Origin: Peribacillus asahii
Lineage (GTDB): Bacteria; Bacillota; Bacilli; Bacillales; DSM-1321
Reading direction: 5' to 3'
Length of the DNA: 64,000 nucleotides
Assembly (NCBI RefSeq): GCF_004006295.1
Contig: NZ_CP026095.1
Coordinates: 3,830,001 to 3,894,000, forward strand
Made by a program: the position numbers and the translations under genes. The notes beneath the pieces are model-generated. The model saw nothing but the letters and a program-made list of their open reading frames with translations. It searched no databases and was not told the DNA's origin. Below are positions 1-9,136 of this stretch, in pieces. Position 1 is the first letter of the stretch. Each line of letters opens with the position of its first letter.

Positions 1-1071
1 TAAGCGCTTCAATTCAGTAATATCATGGAAGATAAGCAAAATCCCATTCCACTCATCGTGATTACCAATAATTGGAGCACCATACACTTCAAAATGCCTT
101 GGCTCTGATTCGAGCGGCAGCTTCATTTGACGCTTAATAATTTGTTCTGTTCGAAAGATTTCTTCTATAATCGAAATAATTTCCTCAAATTCAATGACTT
201 CATAATAGGAACGAAACATAAAGTGCATAGGATCGACATTAAATAAATGTTTATATTCACGATTAATAAGCGTAATATAGCTTTTACTATCAATAAAAAT
301 AACGCCGCTTCCAATGTTTTCAATCAACGTTTCTAGTCGATCTTGATGCATCTCTCTAGAAATTTGTGCTTCTTCAAGATTTTTCGCCAAAATATTTAGG
401 GACGTGATAAGCATTTTCGTTTCTGCCGAATAAGTCTCACTCGTTCGTGCTCGATAATTTCCTTGAGCAAGTTCAATAGCTGTCATCGTTGCTGCTTCAA
501 TCGGTCTTGCATATCGTTTCGTAATCATACTTCCAAGCATCAAAATAATGATAAGTGCGGCCCCTAAACTAATCGTTAATATTTGCCACATTTGTTGATT
601 CATTTGTTCAATGATGGAAATTTCACTACTATGTACGATATACCCTTCTATTTCATCATCGGTCTTAATCACTTGCCAATAATAATGAAAGTCCGCTTTT
701 CCTTCAGGCACTTCATAGCCTTCTTGTCCTTGCGCTTTTATAATTTGTTGCAGTACCTTGGCATGGCGATCCGGATGCTCAATTTTCTCTTCATTCGAAT
801 CGTATAACACATCCCCTTCATCGGTCAAAATCGTAACATTTGAATCAATAAGCGGCTTTAAATCGACTGTATCATTCCGGTCTAAAAAAGAATGAATCCC
901 GCCATGTTCTTGAATATAATGCGCGATAAATGTTGTTTCCTTTTGAATTTGCTCATTAAATGCTTGTACATAAGAATTTTTAAATAAATTCCCTAACAGT
1001 ACGCCAAGAGCAATTAAAACAACAATGATTAAGGTAATTAACGCAAAAAAAAGCTTTTTACGATACGTCAT
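1..1071 (-). CDS. phoR: Phosphate-regulon sensor histidine kinase PhoR (N-terminal part, cut by window edge)
   Basis: The reading frame starts at the ATG at 1071 and runs open off the left edge, about 357 codons. Visible domains in order are a membrane segment near residues 8-28, an extracytoplasmic sensor region (about 30-160), a second membrane segment near 162-182, a HAMP linker with the motif ARPIEAAT near 188, and a PAS domain from about 248. The HisKA and ATPase domains lie outside the window. Its start overlaps the phoP stop by one base (TAATG), so the two are translationally coupled. PhoR autophosphorylates and phosphorylates PhoP under phosphate limitation. The identification rests on domain order plus the adjacent PhoP and TCA gene order, so WalK or ResE paralogues are unlikely. 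Confidence 0.93.
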   Translation of the reverse strand, partial: MTYRKKLFFALITLIIVVLIALGVLLGNLFKNSYVQAFNEQIQKETTFIAHYIQEHGGIHSFLDRNDTVDLKPLIDSNVTILTDEGDVLYDSNEEKIEHPDRHAKVLQQIIKAQGQEGYEVPEGKADFHYYWQVIKTDDEIEGYIVHSSEISIIEQMNQQMWQILTISLGAALIIILMLGSMITKRYARPIEAATMTAIELAQGNYRARTSETYSAETKMLITSLNILAKNLEEAQISREMHQDRLETLIENIGSGVIFIDSKSYITLINREYKHLFNVDPMHFMFRSYYEVIEFEEIISIIEEIFRTEQIIKRQMKLPLESEPRHFEVYGAPIIGNHDEWNGILLIFHDITELKRL

Positions 1072-1793
1072 TATTCCTGTTTAGGCTCCTCTAATTTATA
1101 TCCATGTCCTCGAATTGTTTTAATATATAAAGGCTTCCTCGTATCCTTTTCGATTTTTTCACGAAGGTGACTAATATGCACATCTACAATACGCGAATCT
1201 CCAACAAAATCGTAATTCCAAACAGCACTTAATAACTGATCTCTTGTCAATACTCTGCCTTTATTTCTTGATAAATATACGAGCAGTTCAAATTCCTTTG
1301 GTGTCAATTCAAGTAGCTCATCATTAAATGAAGCTTCGTATCGATCTGGATAAACTTTTAATTCACCAATAATCAACGATGGTTGCTCATCTTCTTGTGT
1401 CCCTTGTTCCGCAATTGGGGCTTGCTGCTGAGCACGTCGGAGAATCGCTTTAATACGTGCCACCACTTCCCGCGGACTAAAAGGTTTTGTTAAATAATCA
1501 TCTGCTCCAAGCTCTAGTCCAAGCACTTTATCAAATTCATCATCCTTAGCTGTTAGCATTAGAATGGGAACATTGACTTTTAACTGACGAAGTTGCTTAC
1601 ATACTTCAATTCCATCCAATTTTGGAAGCATTAAATCTAATACAACAAGATCCGGTTTCTGTTCGACCACTGTTTGAAGTCCTTCTTCCCCATCAAAAGC
1701 TGTTATTACGGAGAAACCCGCTTGCTCTAGATTATATTTAAGTAAAGTAACAATTGATTTTTCATCATCCACAACAAGAATTCTCTTAGCCAT
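1071..1793 (-). CDS. phoP: Phosphate response regulator PhoP (OmpR family)
   Basis: 240 residues, the normal length. The receiver domain (1-120) has the acidic pair D9/D10, phospho-acceptor D53 in VVLDLMLP, T81 and K103. The C-terminal winged helix (about 140-236) ends with the OmpR recognition region (SRIVDVHISHLREKIE). PhoP activates phosphate-scavenging genes and represses wall teichoic acid synthesis in Bacillus. The start has a strong Shine-Dalgarno (AGGAGGAG), and a TATAAT lies on the same strand at 1848-1843. In B. subtilis phoP follows mdh directly; here an oxidoreductase gene intervenes. It is transcribed with phoR. Confidence 0.97.
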   Translation of the reverse strand: MAKRILVVDDEKSIVTLLKYNLEQAGFSVITAFDGEEGLQTVVEQKPDLVVLDLMLPKLDGIEVCKQLRQLKVNVPILMLTAKDDEFDKVLGLELGADDYLTKPFSPREVVARIKAILRRAQQQAPIAEQGTQEDEQPSLIIGELKVYPDRYEASFNDELLELTPKEFELLVYLSRNKGRVLTRDQLLSAVWNYDFVGDSRIVDVHISHLREKIEKDTRKPLYIKTIRGHGYKLEEPKQE

Positions 1794-2134
1794 TTTCTCC
1801 TCCTACAATCCATTCTGTTCCTATGACCTTCATTCTCATTTTATTATACACATATTAATTATGGAAGAGAAAAGAAAATGGACCTAGAACGAAAGCATAA
1901 GACGTTTGAATTCTCTTTGAGCATAGAAAAAGGCAATGACTTTGAGCCTAAGTAGTTCAGTTTTTGTGGAGAAAACTTTAAATAACAAAAGAAATAACAG
2001 TTGAATTCGCAAATTAATTCACGTAGTAAATAGCATACAAAAAGCTCAGAGTTTTTTTTATGCCCTGAGCTTTCTTTTTTATAATGAGGTTATGGCGTTA
2101 AAGCCCCTATTGTTGCATAAGGATAATTCTATAT
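1794..2134. other. Intergenic stretch upstream of phoP
   Basis: This stretch holds the phoP promoter area (TATAAT at 1848-1843, minus strand) and the terminator at 2036-2079. I see no open frame with a ribosome binding site on either strand and no clear tandem PhoP boxes. Confidence 0.6.
2036..2079. terminator. Intrinsic terminator after the oxidoreductase gene
   Basis: AAAGCTCAG at 2041-2049 pairs with CTGAGCTTT at 2065-2073, with a T-run on the plus side and an A-run on the other, so it can act on both strands. On the minus strand it lies just after the 2135-2773 gene and insulates it from phoP. Confidence 0.75.
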
Positions 2135-2773
2135 TTAAATCGCAATAAAAGGCGTTTTATGAATATACTCTTTGTTATCAATCTGGCTAATTATAAAACT
2201 TGCTATTTCTTTATTTGAAATCATTGTTCCAGGCATATCGGTAAGACTTTCTTTAACTACTCTTATTTCAACACCCTCTTTTACAAAAGGAAGTCTTATT
2301 AGTGTCCAATCAAGGTATTTATTTTCCAAAAGAATATCCAGCTCTTCTTTTTTATCTTTCATCATTTTGGAAAAGAACACTTCAAACATCTTTGCTCCAA
2401 TCTTATTTAAAGGACTTTTTTTATCTCCTATGATGTTGAGAGAAGCTCCTGTAACTCCAATATATCTCCTGATACCCTTTTCTTTCATTACTTTAAGTAT
2501 ATCTCTTGTAACTCTGCTATACATAGGTGTATCTCTCATAGGTTGACCAAAGCAATTTATAACGACTTTACATCCTTCGAGTAGTTGTACTATTGTATCA
2601 ATATTTTCTACATCACCTGTCACAACCTCAATATTATCATCGCTACATTTTAATTTTTTTGGATTTCGAACAAGCATACGTACTTGATAGCCATTTTTTA
2701 ACGCTTCTGAAGCTATATAACGTCCTACTTTACCAGTGCCACCAATAATGGCTATTTTATAAGGATTATCCAT
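2135..2773 (-). CDS. NAD(P)-binding atypical SDR oxidoreductase (NmrA/YwnB-like)
   Basis: 212 residues. The N-terminus has a Rossmann glycine motif GGTGKVG (11-17), followed by typical extended-SDR strands (VRNPKKL, VVTGDVEN). It lacks a clear YxxxK catalytic pair in the usual place, as in NmrA-like NAD(P)H-binding proteins, which often sense nucleotides or act as quinone or flavin reductases. Substrate cannot be told. The gene has its own Shine-Dalgarno (AGGGGTGATGGT-ATG) and terminator, so it is monocistronic. It looks more A/T-rich than its neighbours and sits between phoP and mdh, which are adjacent in B. subtilis. An insertion or horizontal gain is plausible but not shown. Confidence 0.8.
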   Translation of the reverse strand: MDNPYKIAIIGGTGKVGRYIASEALKNGYQVRMLVRNPKKLKCSDDNIEVVTGDVENIDTIVQLLEGCKVVINCFGQPMRDTPMYSRVTRDILKVMKEKGIRRYIGVTGASLNIIGDKKSPLNKIGAKMFEVFFSKMMKDKKEELDILLENKYLDWTLIRLPFVKEGVEIRVVKESLTDMPGTMISNKEIASFIISQIDNKEYIHKTPFIAI

Positions 2774-2937
2774 ACCATCACCCCTAAGAATATATAAATA
2801 AACTCAATCCTGCCATTTTCTTAAATAAGTAACATACTATTATCAATTCTCTTTATAATTTAACATAAATTACCTGTATTTTTGGTTTTTTTCTTTTAAC
2901 ACTTAATTAACAGCCTAAATCACAACCGAAATGGAAG

Positions 2938-2959
2938 TGTGACAACAACCATTGTCACA
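2938..2959. promoter_or_regulatory. Perfect inverted repeat, candidate operator
   Basis: TGTGACAA, six bases, then TTGTCACA: an 8-bp perfect dyad in the non-coding DNA between the mdh terminator and the oxidoreductase start. It has no U-tract, so it is not a terminator. The spacing does not match Fnr (TGTGA-N6-TCACA) or Rex (TTGTGA-N6-TCACAA). The binding protein is unknown. The rest of 2774-3030 is A/T-rich without a supported gene. Confidence 0.4.
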
Positions 2960-3030
2960 TTGTTAAAAGCAATGCTAATTGTAATGTTATTTTACTTGTT
3001 AAAACGTAATAAACCCTTATGTATCAATAA

Positions 3031-3071
3031 AAAAATCGAGTAGAAAACTTTTGCGGTTTTATACTCGATTT
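3031..3071 (-). terminator. Terminator of mdh
   Basis: On the minus strand a long hairpin (arms at 3061-3071 and 3033-3042, extended by GTTTT/AAAAC pairing) is followed by seven U residues. It lies about 80 bases past the mdh stop and ends the citZ-icd-mdh unit. Confidence 0.85.
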
Positions 3072-3152
3072 ACTATGCTATTTTGATTGTTTCTCCACAA
3101 TATCCGAACTACTTACTTTGATCCATTGCCTTTTTTCTCTATTATAAAAAAC

Positions 3153-4085
3153 TTATATTAATACACTCATTACAACTTTTACTGCTTCAGCAGATTTATC
3201 AAGTGCTGCTTTTTCATCAGCTGTTAAGTCAAGCTCGATGATTTGTTCGATACCACCAGCACCAAGGATTGTTGGTACACCAAGATAAATACCTTCATAA
3301 CCGTATTCACCTTCAAGGTAAGCGATTGAAGGAAGGACACGACGCTGATCTTTAAGTACAGCTTCAGTCATTTCTACCAGCGATGCAGCTGGTGCATAGT
3401 ATGCAGATCCGTTTCCAAGAAGTTCAACAATTTCTCCACCACCAGTACGAGTACGAGCAACGATTGCTTCTAAACGGTCAGCTGGGATTAATTTTTCTAA
3501 TGGAATTCCGCCAGCGAAAGAATAACGAGTTAATGGTACCATCGTATCTCCATGTCCACCAAGAACGAAACCAGTGATATCTTTAACAGATAGGTTTAAT
3601 TCTTCTGCTACGAATGTGCGGAAACGAGCTGTATCAAGTACACCAGATTGTCCGATTACGCGGTTTTTAGGGAAACCAGACTCTTTGTATACTGTGTAAG
3701 TCATAGCATCAACTGGGTTTGTTAATACGATAATTGTAGAATTTGGAGAATATTTGACGATTTCTTGAGTTACAGCTTTCATCACTTTTTGGTTTGTTTG
3801 AACTAAATCGTCACGGCTCATACCTGGTTTACGAGCGATACCAGCAGTGATGATAACTACGTCAGAATCAGCAGTATCCGCATAGTTAGAAGTACCAGTG
3901 ATTTTAGCATCAAAACCTTGAACTGGGCTAGCTTCTAACATATCAAGAGCTTTACCTTTTGTTGGGTTTTCAGCTTGTGGGATATCCACTAGTACAACAT
4001 CGCCAAGCTCTTTTTGAGCTAATAAAAATGCAGTTGTAGCACCAGTAAATCCGCCACCGATAACTGAGACTTTTTTACGAGACAT
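3153..4085 (-). CDS. mdh: Malate dehydrogenase (NAD, LDH-like type)
   Basis: About 310 residues from the ATG at 4085. This start was chosen because AAGGAGGAG precedes it; the frame extends 25 codons further upstream without support. It oxidises malate to oxaloacetate in the TCA cycle. Features: Rossmann motif GGGFTG (10-15); substrate-binding arginines in [32 protein letters not shown]; catalytic histidine in [10 protein letters not shown]. This is the LDH-like MDH class usual in Bacillus. It is last of citZ-icd-mdh, separated from icd by a hairpin with a U-run, so part of its expression may come from its own promoter, as in B. subtilis. Confidence 0.97.
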   Translation of the reverse strand: MSRKKVSVIGGGFTGATTAFLLAQKELGDVVLVDIPQAENPTKGKALDMLEASPVQGFDAKITGTSNYADTADSDVVIITAGIARKPGMSRDDLVQTNQKVMKAVTQEIVKYSPNSTIIVLTNPVDAMTYTVYKESGFPKNRVIGQSGVLDTARFRTFVAEELNLSVKDITGFVLGGHGDTMVPLTRYSFAGGIPLEKLIPADRLEAIVARTRTGGGEIVELLGNGSAYYAPAASLVEMTEAVLKDQRRVLPSIAYLEGEYGYEGIYLGVPTILGAGGIEQIIELDLTADEKAALDKSAEAVKVVMSVLI

Positions 4086-4162
4086 ATTTTTCTCCTCCTT
4101 CAATATGTAATAATACAAAATTTTCCCAGATAAAGCAATGCCATATATATGATTATACAATG

Positions 4163-4192
4163 AAAAAAGCAGCTATAAATAAGCTGCTTTTT
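4163..4192 (-). terminator. Hairpin with U-run between icd and mdh
   Basis: AAAAAGCAGCT pairs with AGCTGCTTTTT across a short A/T loop. On the minus strand it reads as a complete intrinsic terminator 24 bases past the icd stop and about 80 bases before the mdh start. It should reduce readthrough into mdh and could also protect the 3' end of a citZ-icd message. Confidence 0.8.
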
Positions 4193-4215
4193 CATAAAAT
4201 GTATCTGAATAAGAA

Positions 4216-5484
4216 TTAAAGATTTTTGATTAATTCGTCAGCGAACTCAGAGCATTTAACTTCTGTAGCGCCTTCCATTAGACGAGCGAAGTCATATGTT
4301 ACAACTTTAGAAGCAATTGTTTTTTCTACTGAAGCTGTAATGCTTTTCGCTGCTTCATTCCAACCAAGGTGTTCAAGTAAAAGTACACCTGAAAGAAGAA
4401 CTGAAGATGGGTTAACTTTATCAAGACCAGCGTATTTTGGAGCTGTTCCGTGAGTAGCTTCGAAAATAGCGTGTCCAGTTTCGTAGTTGATGTTAGCTCC
4501 TGGAGCGATACCAATACCACCAACTTGTGCAGCTAGTGCATCAGAGATGTAGTCACCGTTAAGGTTCATTGTAGCTACTACATCAAACTCTTTTGGACGA
4601 GTTAAAATTTGTTGTAAGAAGATATCAGCGATAGAATCTTTTACGATGATTTTGCCTTCAGCTTCAGCAGCAGCTTGCGCTTTGTTTGCAGCTTCTGTAC
4701 CTTCAGCTTCTTTAATTTTGTCATATTGGTTCCAAGTGAATACTTGATCAGCGAATTCAGTTTCAGCTACTTCATAACCGTAGTTTTTGAATGCGCCTTC
4801 TGTGAATTTCATGATGTTACCTTTATGAACTAAAGTTAAAGATTTACGGCCTTCTTTGATTGCATAGTTAAGAGCGGCACGAACAAGACGTTTTGTACCT
4901 TCTTCAGAAATTGGTTTAATACCGATACCAGAAGTTTCTGGGAAACGAATTTTGTTTACGCCGAATTCGTTTTGTAAGAAGTTGATTAATTTTTTCGCTT
5001 CGTCAGAACCATTTGCATACTCGATACCAGCATAGATGTCTTCTGTGTTTTCACGGAAGATAACCATATCAGTGTCTTCAGGACGTTTAACTGGTGAAGG
5101 TACACCGTCAAAGTAACGTACAGGACGTAGACATACGAATAAATCTAATTGTTGACGTAATGCAACGTTCAATGAACGAATTCCGCCACCAATTGGAGTT
5201 GTAAGAGGTCCTTTAATAGCGATTAGATACTCGTTGATTACATCAAGAGTTTCTTGTGGAAGCCATTCGCCAGTTTGGTTGAATGCTTTTTCCCCAGCAA
5301 GAACTTCTTTCCATTCGATTTTCTTTTCGCCATTGTATGCTTTTTCTACTGCTGCGTCTAAAACGCGTACAGCTGCTGCCCAAATATCAGGACCGATTCC
5401 GTCACCTTCGATAAATGGTACTACTGGGTTGTTTGGTACGTTAAGTGCTCCGTTTGTAACTGTGATTTTTTGTCCTTGTGTCAT
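4216..5484 (-). CDS. icd: Isocitrate dehydrogenase (NADP)
   Basis: 422 residues, the normal length for Bacillus Icd. It converts isocitrate to 2-oxoglutarate with NADPH production. Motifs: GDGIGPDIW near the N-terminus; [12 protein letters not shown] containing the substrate-binding serine that is phosphorylated in E. coli; [11 protein letters not shown]; and the family signature [19 protein letters not shown]. The ATG has GGAGGTATAGAC before it. It follows citZ in the same transcript. With isocitrate lyase only 4 kb away, the isocitrate branch point is encoded within one short stretch. Confidence 0.97.
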   Translation of the reverse strand: MTQGQKITVTNGALNVPNNPVVPFIEGDGIGPDIWAAAVRVLDAAVEKAYNGEKKIEWKEVLAGEKAFNQTGEWLPQETLDVINEYLIAIKGPLTTPIGGGIRSLNVALRQQLDLFVCLRPVRYFDGVPSPVKRPEDTDMVIFRENTEDIYAGIEYANGSDEAKKLINFLQNEFGVNKIRFPETSGIGIKPISEEGTKRLVRAALNYAIKEGRKSLTLVHKGNIMKFTEGAFKNYGYEVAETEFADQVFTWNQYDKIKEAEGTEAANKAQAAAEAEGKIIVKDSIADIFLQQILTRPKEFDVVATMNLNGDYISDALAAQVGGIGIAPGANINYETGHAIFEATHGTAPKYAGLDKVNPSSVLLSGVLLLEHLGWNEAAKSITASVEKTIASKVVTYDFARLMEGATEVKCSEFADELIKNL

Positions 5485-5507
5485 GTCTATACCTCCGGTT
5501 CAAATTC

Positions 5508-5552
5508 AAAGGTTAGTGGCTCTTTCCAAATTGGCGAGCCAGCTAACCTTTT
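5508..5552. other. Strong intercistronic hairpin between citZ and icd
   Basis: AAGGTTAG...TGGCTC pairs with GAGCCA...CTAACCTT around a 13-base loop. A T-run follows only on the plus strand. On the transcribed minus strand the hairpin lacks a U-tract, so it is more likely an RNA processing or stability element between citZ and icd than a terminator. Confidence 0.6.
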
Positions 5553-5634
5553 TTTACTCACATGTATTAATTTACTACAAATCAGTCGAAATATTAAACA
5601 AATTTTTTAAAAAATTTTATTTTATTAAAAAATT

Positions 5635-6750
5635 TTATCGTTCATCAACTGGTACGTATTTTTGCATACCTGGTCCATTGTACTCTGCACGTGGACGAAT
5701 TAAGCGGTTGTTTGCATATTGCTCAAAGATGTGAGCAATCCAACCAGACGTACGGCTTACAGCAAAAATTGGTGTAAATAGGTCATGCTCGATACCTAAG
5801 CTGTGGTATACAGATGCAGAATAGAAATCTACGTTTGGTGGTAGATTTTTCTGACCAGTTACTAATTCATGAATTTTAACAGACATTTCGTAGTATTCTG
5901 GTTGACCAGTAAGCTCAGTTAATTTTTGTGACATTACTTTAAGGTGTGGCGCACGTGGGTCACCTTTACGGTATACACGGTGTCCAAAGCCCATGATTTT
6001 TTCTTTATTTGCTAATTTTGCGTTAATATAAGGCTCAACGTTTTCAACAGAACCGATTTCTGTAAGCATTTTCATAACTTGCTCGTTTGCTCCACCGTGT
6101 AGAGGTCCTTTAAGAGCTCCAATAGCAGATGTGATACCAGAATAGATATCAGAAAGTGTAGCTACACATACACGTGCAGTGAATGTAGAAGCGTTTAATT
6201 CATGGTCAGCATGTAAAACTAATGCTTTGTTGAATGCTTCTTCTGCGATTGCAGATGGCTCTTCTCCACTAAGCATGTATAAGAAGTTCGCAGCAAAGCT
6301 TAAATCAGAACGTGGAGCAACTGGATCTAAACCTTTACGAACACGTGAGAATGCAGTTACAACTGTTGGGATTTTCGCTTGAATGCGGATTGCTTTACGA
6401 TAGTTAGCTTCGTCGCTCATTACATCAGCTTCTTCATCATAAAGTGCAAGTAAAGAGATTGCCGTACGAAGAGCTCCCATTGGGTGAACTTTATCGATTG
6501 GGTATGATTTGAAGTGGTTAAGAACTTCTGCTGGAACTTCTGCGTTATCAGCAATTTGTTGTGTTAACTCTTCTAATTGAGCTTTATTTGGTAATTTTTT
6601 ATGCCATAATAAGTAGATTACTTCTTCAAACGTTGCGTTTTCTGCTAAATCATCAATGTTATAACCTACGTAAGTTAATGTGTCGTCGATAATTGAACTA
6701 ACAGATGAAGTTGCTGCTACAATACCTTCTAGACCTTTTGTTGCTGTCAT
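5635..6750 (-). CDS. citZ: Citrate synthase II
   Basis: 371 residues from the ATG at 6750 (AAAGGAGAGATTTTAT before it); the longer frame to 6822 lacks a ribosome site. It condenses oxaloacetate and acetyl-CoA. Catalytic motifs: histidine in GPLHGGANEQV, histidine in GFGHRVYRKGDPR, and the aspartate region near PNVDFYSASVY. It is the first gene of citZ-icd-mdh, as in B. subtilis, where CcpC and CcpA control it. A cre-like site lies upstream. No citrate synthase I or methylcitrate genes are nearby, so the major TCA enzyme is the best call. Confidence 0.97.
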   Translation of the reverse strand: MTATKGLEGIVAATSSVSSIIDDTLTYVGYNIDDLAENATFEEVIYLLWHKKLPNKAQLEELTQQIADNAEVPAEVLNHFKSYPIDKVHPMGALRTAISLLALYDEEADVMSDEANYRKAIRIQAKIPTVVTAFSRVRKGLDPVAPRSDLSFAANFLYMLSGEEPSAIAEEAFNKALVLHADHELNASTFTARVCVATLSDIYSGITSAIGALKGPLHGGANEQVMKMLTEIGSVENVEPYINAKLANKEKIMGFGHRVYRKGDPRAPHLKVMSQKLTELTGQPEYYEMSVKIHELVTGQKNLPPNVDFYSASVYHSLGIEHDLFTPIFAVSRTSGWIAHIFEQYANNRLIRPRAEYNGPGMQKYVPVDER

Positions 6751-7250
6751 ATAAAATCTCTCCTTTTTAAAAAATATTCCCCTATGCCCATTACTTATTG
6801 CGTATAAATATAGCGCCTCCAAGAACTAGGTATTATAACTAATCATATATATTTTTAGAAAAAACCGCGCTTCCTTCATGAAAGCGTTCACATTAAAGAT
6901 AGACTATGCTATGTATTCTACCTATCGTTCGCTTACCGTTTTCTAAAAATCAAATATGCGTTTTACTTTTCCTAGCGAGCGCTTAGTCAATAACTGCCTG
7001 AAACGCTTACAAGTAATCTTCGCACCCATTAAAATGATTCGGACGCTTATTTATCATTTTTCAGCAGTTACATGTTTATTATAAACAATAATCACTTTTT
7101 TGGGAATGAAAAGCACTTAAATTGTGAAAAAATTATTATTTTATTAGAAAAACTCACTTATATTCTTCCTTTCCCGCTTCATAAATCGTTGTTTAAAGCC
7201 AGTCAAATCAATAATTCCGTATACTCCTAAAGTATCCCCATTATTTTTTA
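6751..7250. other. 500-base control region between ytwI and citZ
   Basis: A/T-rich, without a supported gene. It holds the citZ promoter and cre candidates described separately, plus a weaker cre-like TGTAAGCG half-site (minus strand) near 7005. The part from 7080 to 7250 lies downstream of ytwI, and I see no good terminator there. Confidence 0.5.
6832..6892 (-). promoter_or_regulatory. citZ -10 element and cre-like site
   Basis: TATAAT on the minus strand at 6837-6832, with a poor -35. The sequence ATGAAAGCGTTCACA at 6878-6892 matches the CcpA cre consensus WTGNAANCGNWWNCW at 14 of 15 positions. It lies about 45 bases upstream of the -10. In B. subtilis citZ is repressed by CcpA and CcpC; I could not identify CcpC boxes with confidence. 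Confidence 0.55.
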
Positions 7251-7706
7251 TTAGTTCATAAAATCGAACAATTTCATGCATATATAAGCGATTCCAGCTC
7301 CTATTAGCGGACCCACTGCCACACCTTTGAATAAAGCAACAGCCAGAATTGTACCTAAAACAAGCGCCGCCGTAATATGCGGATCATGCTGTAATAACGT
7401 TAATCCGTTTTTAGCGATTAAAGCAACAGCGACTCCAGATATAAGAGCAATCCAAGCATAAGGAGACTTAATTGCTTCCCCTAATTCCTTAAAGCCAATC
7501 GCACCGCTTGCAATTGGAACTAATACGGCAATCGTGATGATTGTAACCCCCAGATTAATCCCCTTTCCCTCTAAATAAGGGAATATTTTTGTGTCAAGCA
7601 TAAGCAATTTCATCAATAACAAAAAGCCTGCTGCAACCATTAGCGATGTATTCTTGCCAAGCCAGCCAATGATTCCAAGCAACAGTAAAAACACAATCGA
7701 ACCCAT
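7251..7706 (-). CDS. ytwI: DUF441 family membrane protein YtwI
   Basis: 151 residues, strongly hydrophobic with four to five membrane segments (about 2-20, 22-38, 52-70, 82-100, 115-145). This matches the YtwI/YeaL DUF441 family in length and sequence, and in its place next to citZ in B. subtilis. AAGGAGAG precedes the ATG. Function in the family is not established. It is upstream of citZ on the same strand across a 500-base gap, so it is probably a separate transcript. Confidence 0.85.
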   Translation of the reverse strand: MGSIVFLLLLGIIGWLGKNTSLMVAAGFLLLMKLLMLDTKIFPYLEGKGINLGVTIITIAVLVPIASGAIGFKELGEAIKSPYAWIALISGVAVALIAKNGLTLLQHDPHITAALVLGTILAVALFKGVAVGPLIGAGIAYICMKLFDFMN

Positions 7707-7887
7707 TCACTCTCTCCTTGCTACCCTTATTATTTATTATTTCAACATAACAAAACAAGTATATTTTTCAAAGATTTCTTAGATGAAGCAAATGAAAAAT
7801 CTACTCACTTTCTTAGTTAAAACTTTCCAATTCCTCTTCCTATCGTTACAATTATATAATACAAATATTTTATAAGGGGGAGAAGCT

Positions 7888-9006
7888 TTGAATTCCGTCT
7901 ATCTTTATCGTTTTATTCGATGTTTCTTCGTCATTGCATTAATTAGTTTAGGCTGTACTGCTCTTTTTTATTTATCAACTTATACATACCCATTCATCAT
8001 CGCCGTCATATTGGCCTTCTTTATGAATCCGCTCGTTACCCTTCTTGAGAAAAAGGCACGATTGCCAAGAAGCCTTGCTGTATTACTCTCTCTTTTGCTT
8101 ATCTTTTCTGCCTTAGCTGGACTTCTTACATTACTTATTATTGAAATTGTCTCTGGTACGACTTATTTAGCAAGTGTACTTCCAACACATATTGAAACCT
8201 TTGTTACATTCATCGAAAACTTCATCGCCCAAACCATTATTCCTTTTTATAATGAAACCGCCACCTTGTTTAACAGACTAGATGTTGCCCAGCAGGATAC
8301 AATCATGAAAAATGTTCAACAGATTGGACAATCTATTACTACAGCCGTCAGCGAATTTATTCAATTTATTTTAAAAAATATACCCGCTATTCTTGGGTGG
8401 TTTCCAAATACAATAACAGCACTTATTTTTTCCTTAATGGCTACTTTTTTCATTAGTAAAGATTGGCATCGCCTTGGAGGATTAACGGCTAAATTTCTGC
8501 CTTATAAAGTGTCTTCTCGTGCAAAAAGAGTGGTCCATGATCTGAAACGAGCTTTATTTGGCTTTATCCGCGCTCAATGCACATTGATTTCTTTAACAAC
8601 GATTACCATTTTAATTGGGTTATTAATTATGCGAGTAAACTATTCTATTACAATCGCCTTAATTTGCGGTTTCATTGACATTATTCCCTATTTAGGAACG
8701 GGGACTATCTTTATTCCTTGGATGATTTATGAATTAATGACTGAAGATGTTAGTTTTGCCATTGGACTTGCTGTCCTGTATATCATCGTCGTTGTGCAAC
8801 GGCAACTCATTGAACCGAAAGTTCTTTCTTCAAGCATCGGTATTGATCCATTAGCTACACTTATTTCTCTATTTATTGGGTATAAATTAATTGGCTTTTT
8901 GGGATTAATTATCGGTCCAATCATCCTTGTGATAATTAACACCCTGCAGCGGGCCAACGTGTTTACTGAAATTTGGGCATTTATTATCGGACCAAAAAAA
9001 GAGTAA
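7888..9006 (+). CDS. ytvI: Sporulation integral membrane protein YtvI (AI-2E transporter family)
   Basis: 372 residues from a TTG at 7888 preceded by AAGGGGGAG. It has the topology of the AI-2E/YtvI permease family: two or three N-terminal membrane segments (about 10-30, 35-50, 65-90), a soluble loop (95-150), then a membrane-rich C-terminal half containing the family-conserved region EPKVLSSSIGIDPLATL. B. subtilis YtvI is a sporulation-associated membrane protein of uncertain substrate next to citZ, which fits here. It is the only plus-strand gene in this part and faces aceA. Confidence 0.88.
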   Translation: MNSVYLYRFIRCFFVIALISLGCTALFYLSTYTYPFIIAVILAFFMNPLVTLLEKKARLPRSLAVLLSLLLIFSALAGLLTLLIIEIVSGTTYLASVLPTHIETFVTFIENFIAQTIIPFYNETATLFNRLDVAQQDTIMKNVQQIGQSITTAVSEFIQFILKNIPAILGWFPNTITALIFSLMATFFISKDWHRLGGLTAKFLPYKVSSRAKRVVHDLKRALFGFIRAQCTLISLTTITILIGLLIMRVNYSITIALICGFIDIIPYLGTGTIFIPWMIYELMTEDVSFAIGLAVLYIIVVVQRQLIEPKVLSSSIGIDPLATLISLFIGYKLIGFLGLIIGPIILVIINTLQRANVFTEIWAFIIGPKKE

Positions 9007-9041
9007 GGGGTTCACTCTAAAGTAGAGTTACTCCCTTACTT
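9002..9041. terminator. Shared terminator overlapping the ytvI stop codon
   Basis: AGTAAGGG (9002-9009) pairs with CCCTTACT (9033-9040), with an inner ACTCT/AGAGT stem. The U-tract exists only for the minus strand, made by the A-run of the last ytvI codons (8994-9000). It therefore reads best as the terminator of aceB-aceA, placed about 95 bases past the aceA stop. Confidence 0.7.
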
Positions 9042-9136
9042 CAATACATGTTATTCCTTTGTGAGTAAGGTAATAGACACGACACAGTATTTCATTTTTC
9101 ACTACTATAATTAGTAGGCAAGATTACCATTCATAA

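Noticed and set aside
2172..2546. 124-codon hydrophobic plus-strand frame over the oxidoreductase
   Set aside because: Antisense frames of A/T-rich genes are often hydrophobic; the minus-strand gene has clear Rossmann motifs and a ribosome site.
2938..2959. Fnr or Rex box reading of the TGTGACAA dyad
   Set aside because: The half-site spacing is wrong for both; it is kept only as an unassigned dyad.
5234..5734. 166-codon plus-strand frame over icd and citZ
   Set aside because: Antisense shadow of two well-conserved genes; no ribosome site and low-complexity composition.
7000..7016. Second cre site upstream of citZ (TGTAAGCGTTTCAG on the minus strand)
   Set aside because: Only the left half fits; the right half misses the conserved bases, so it is listed only as a half-site.
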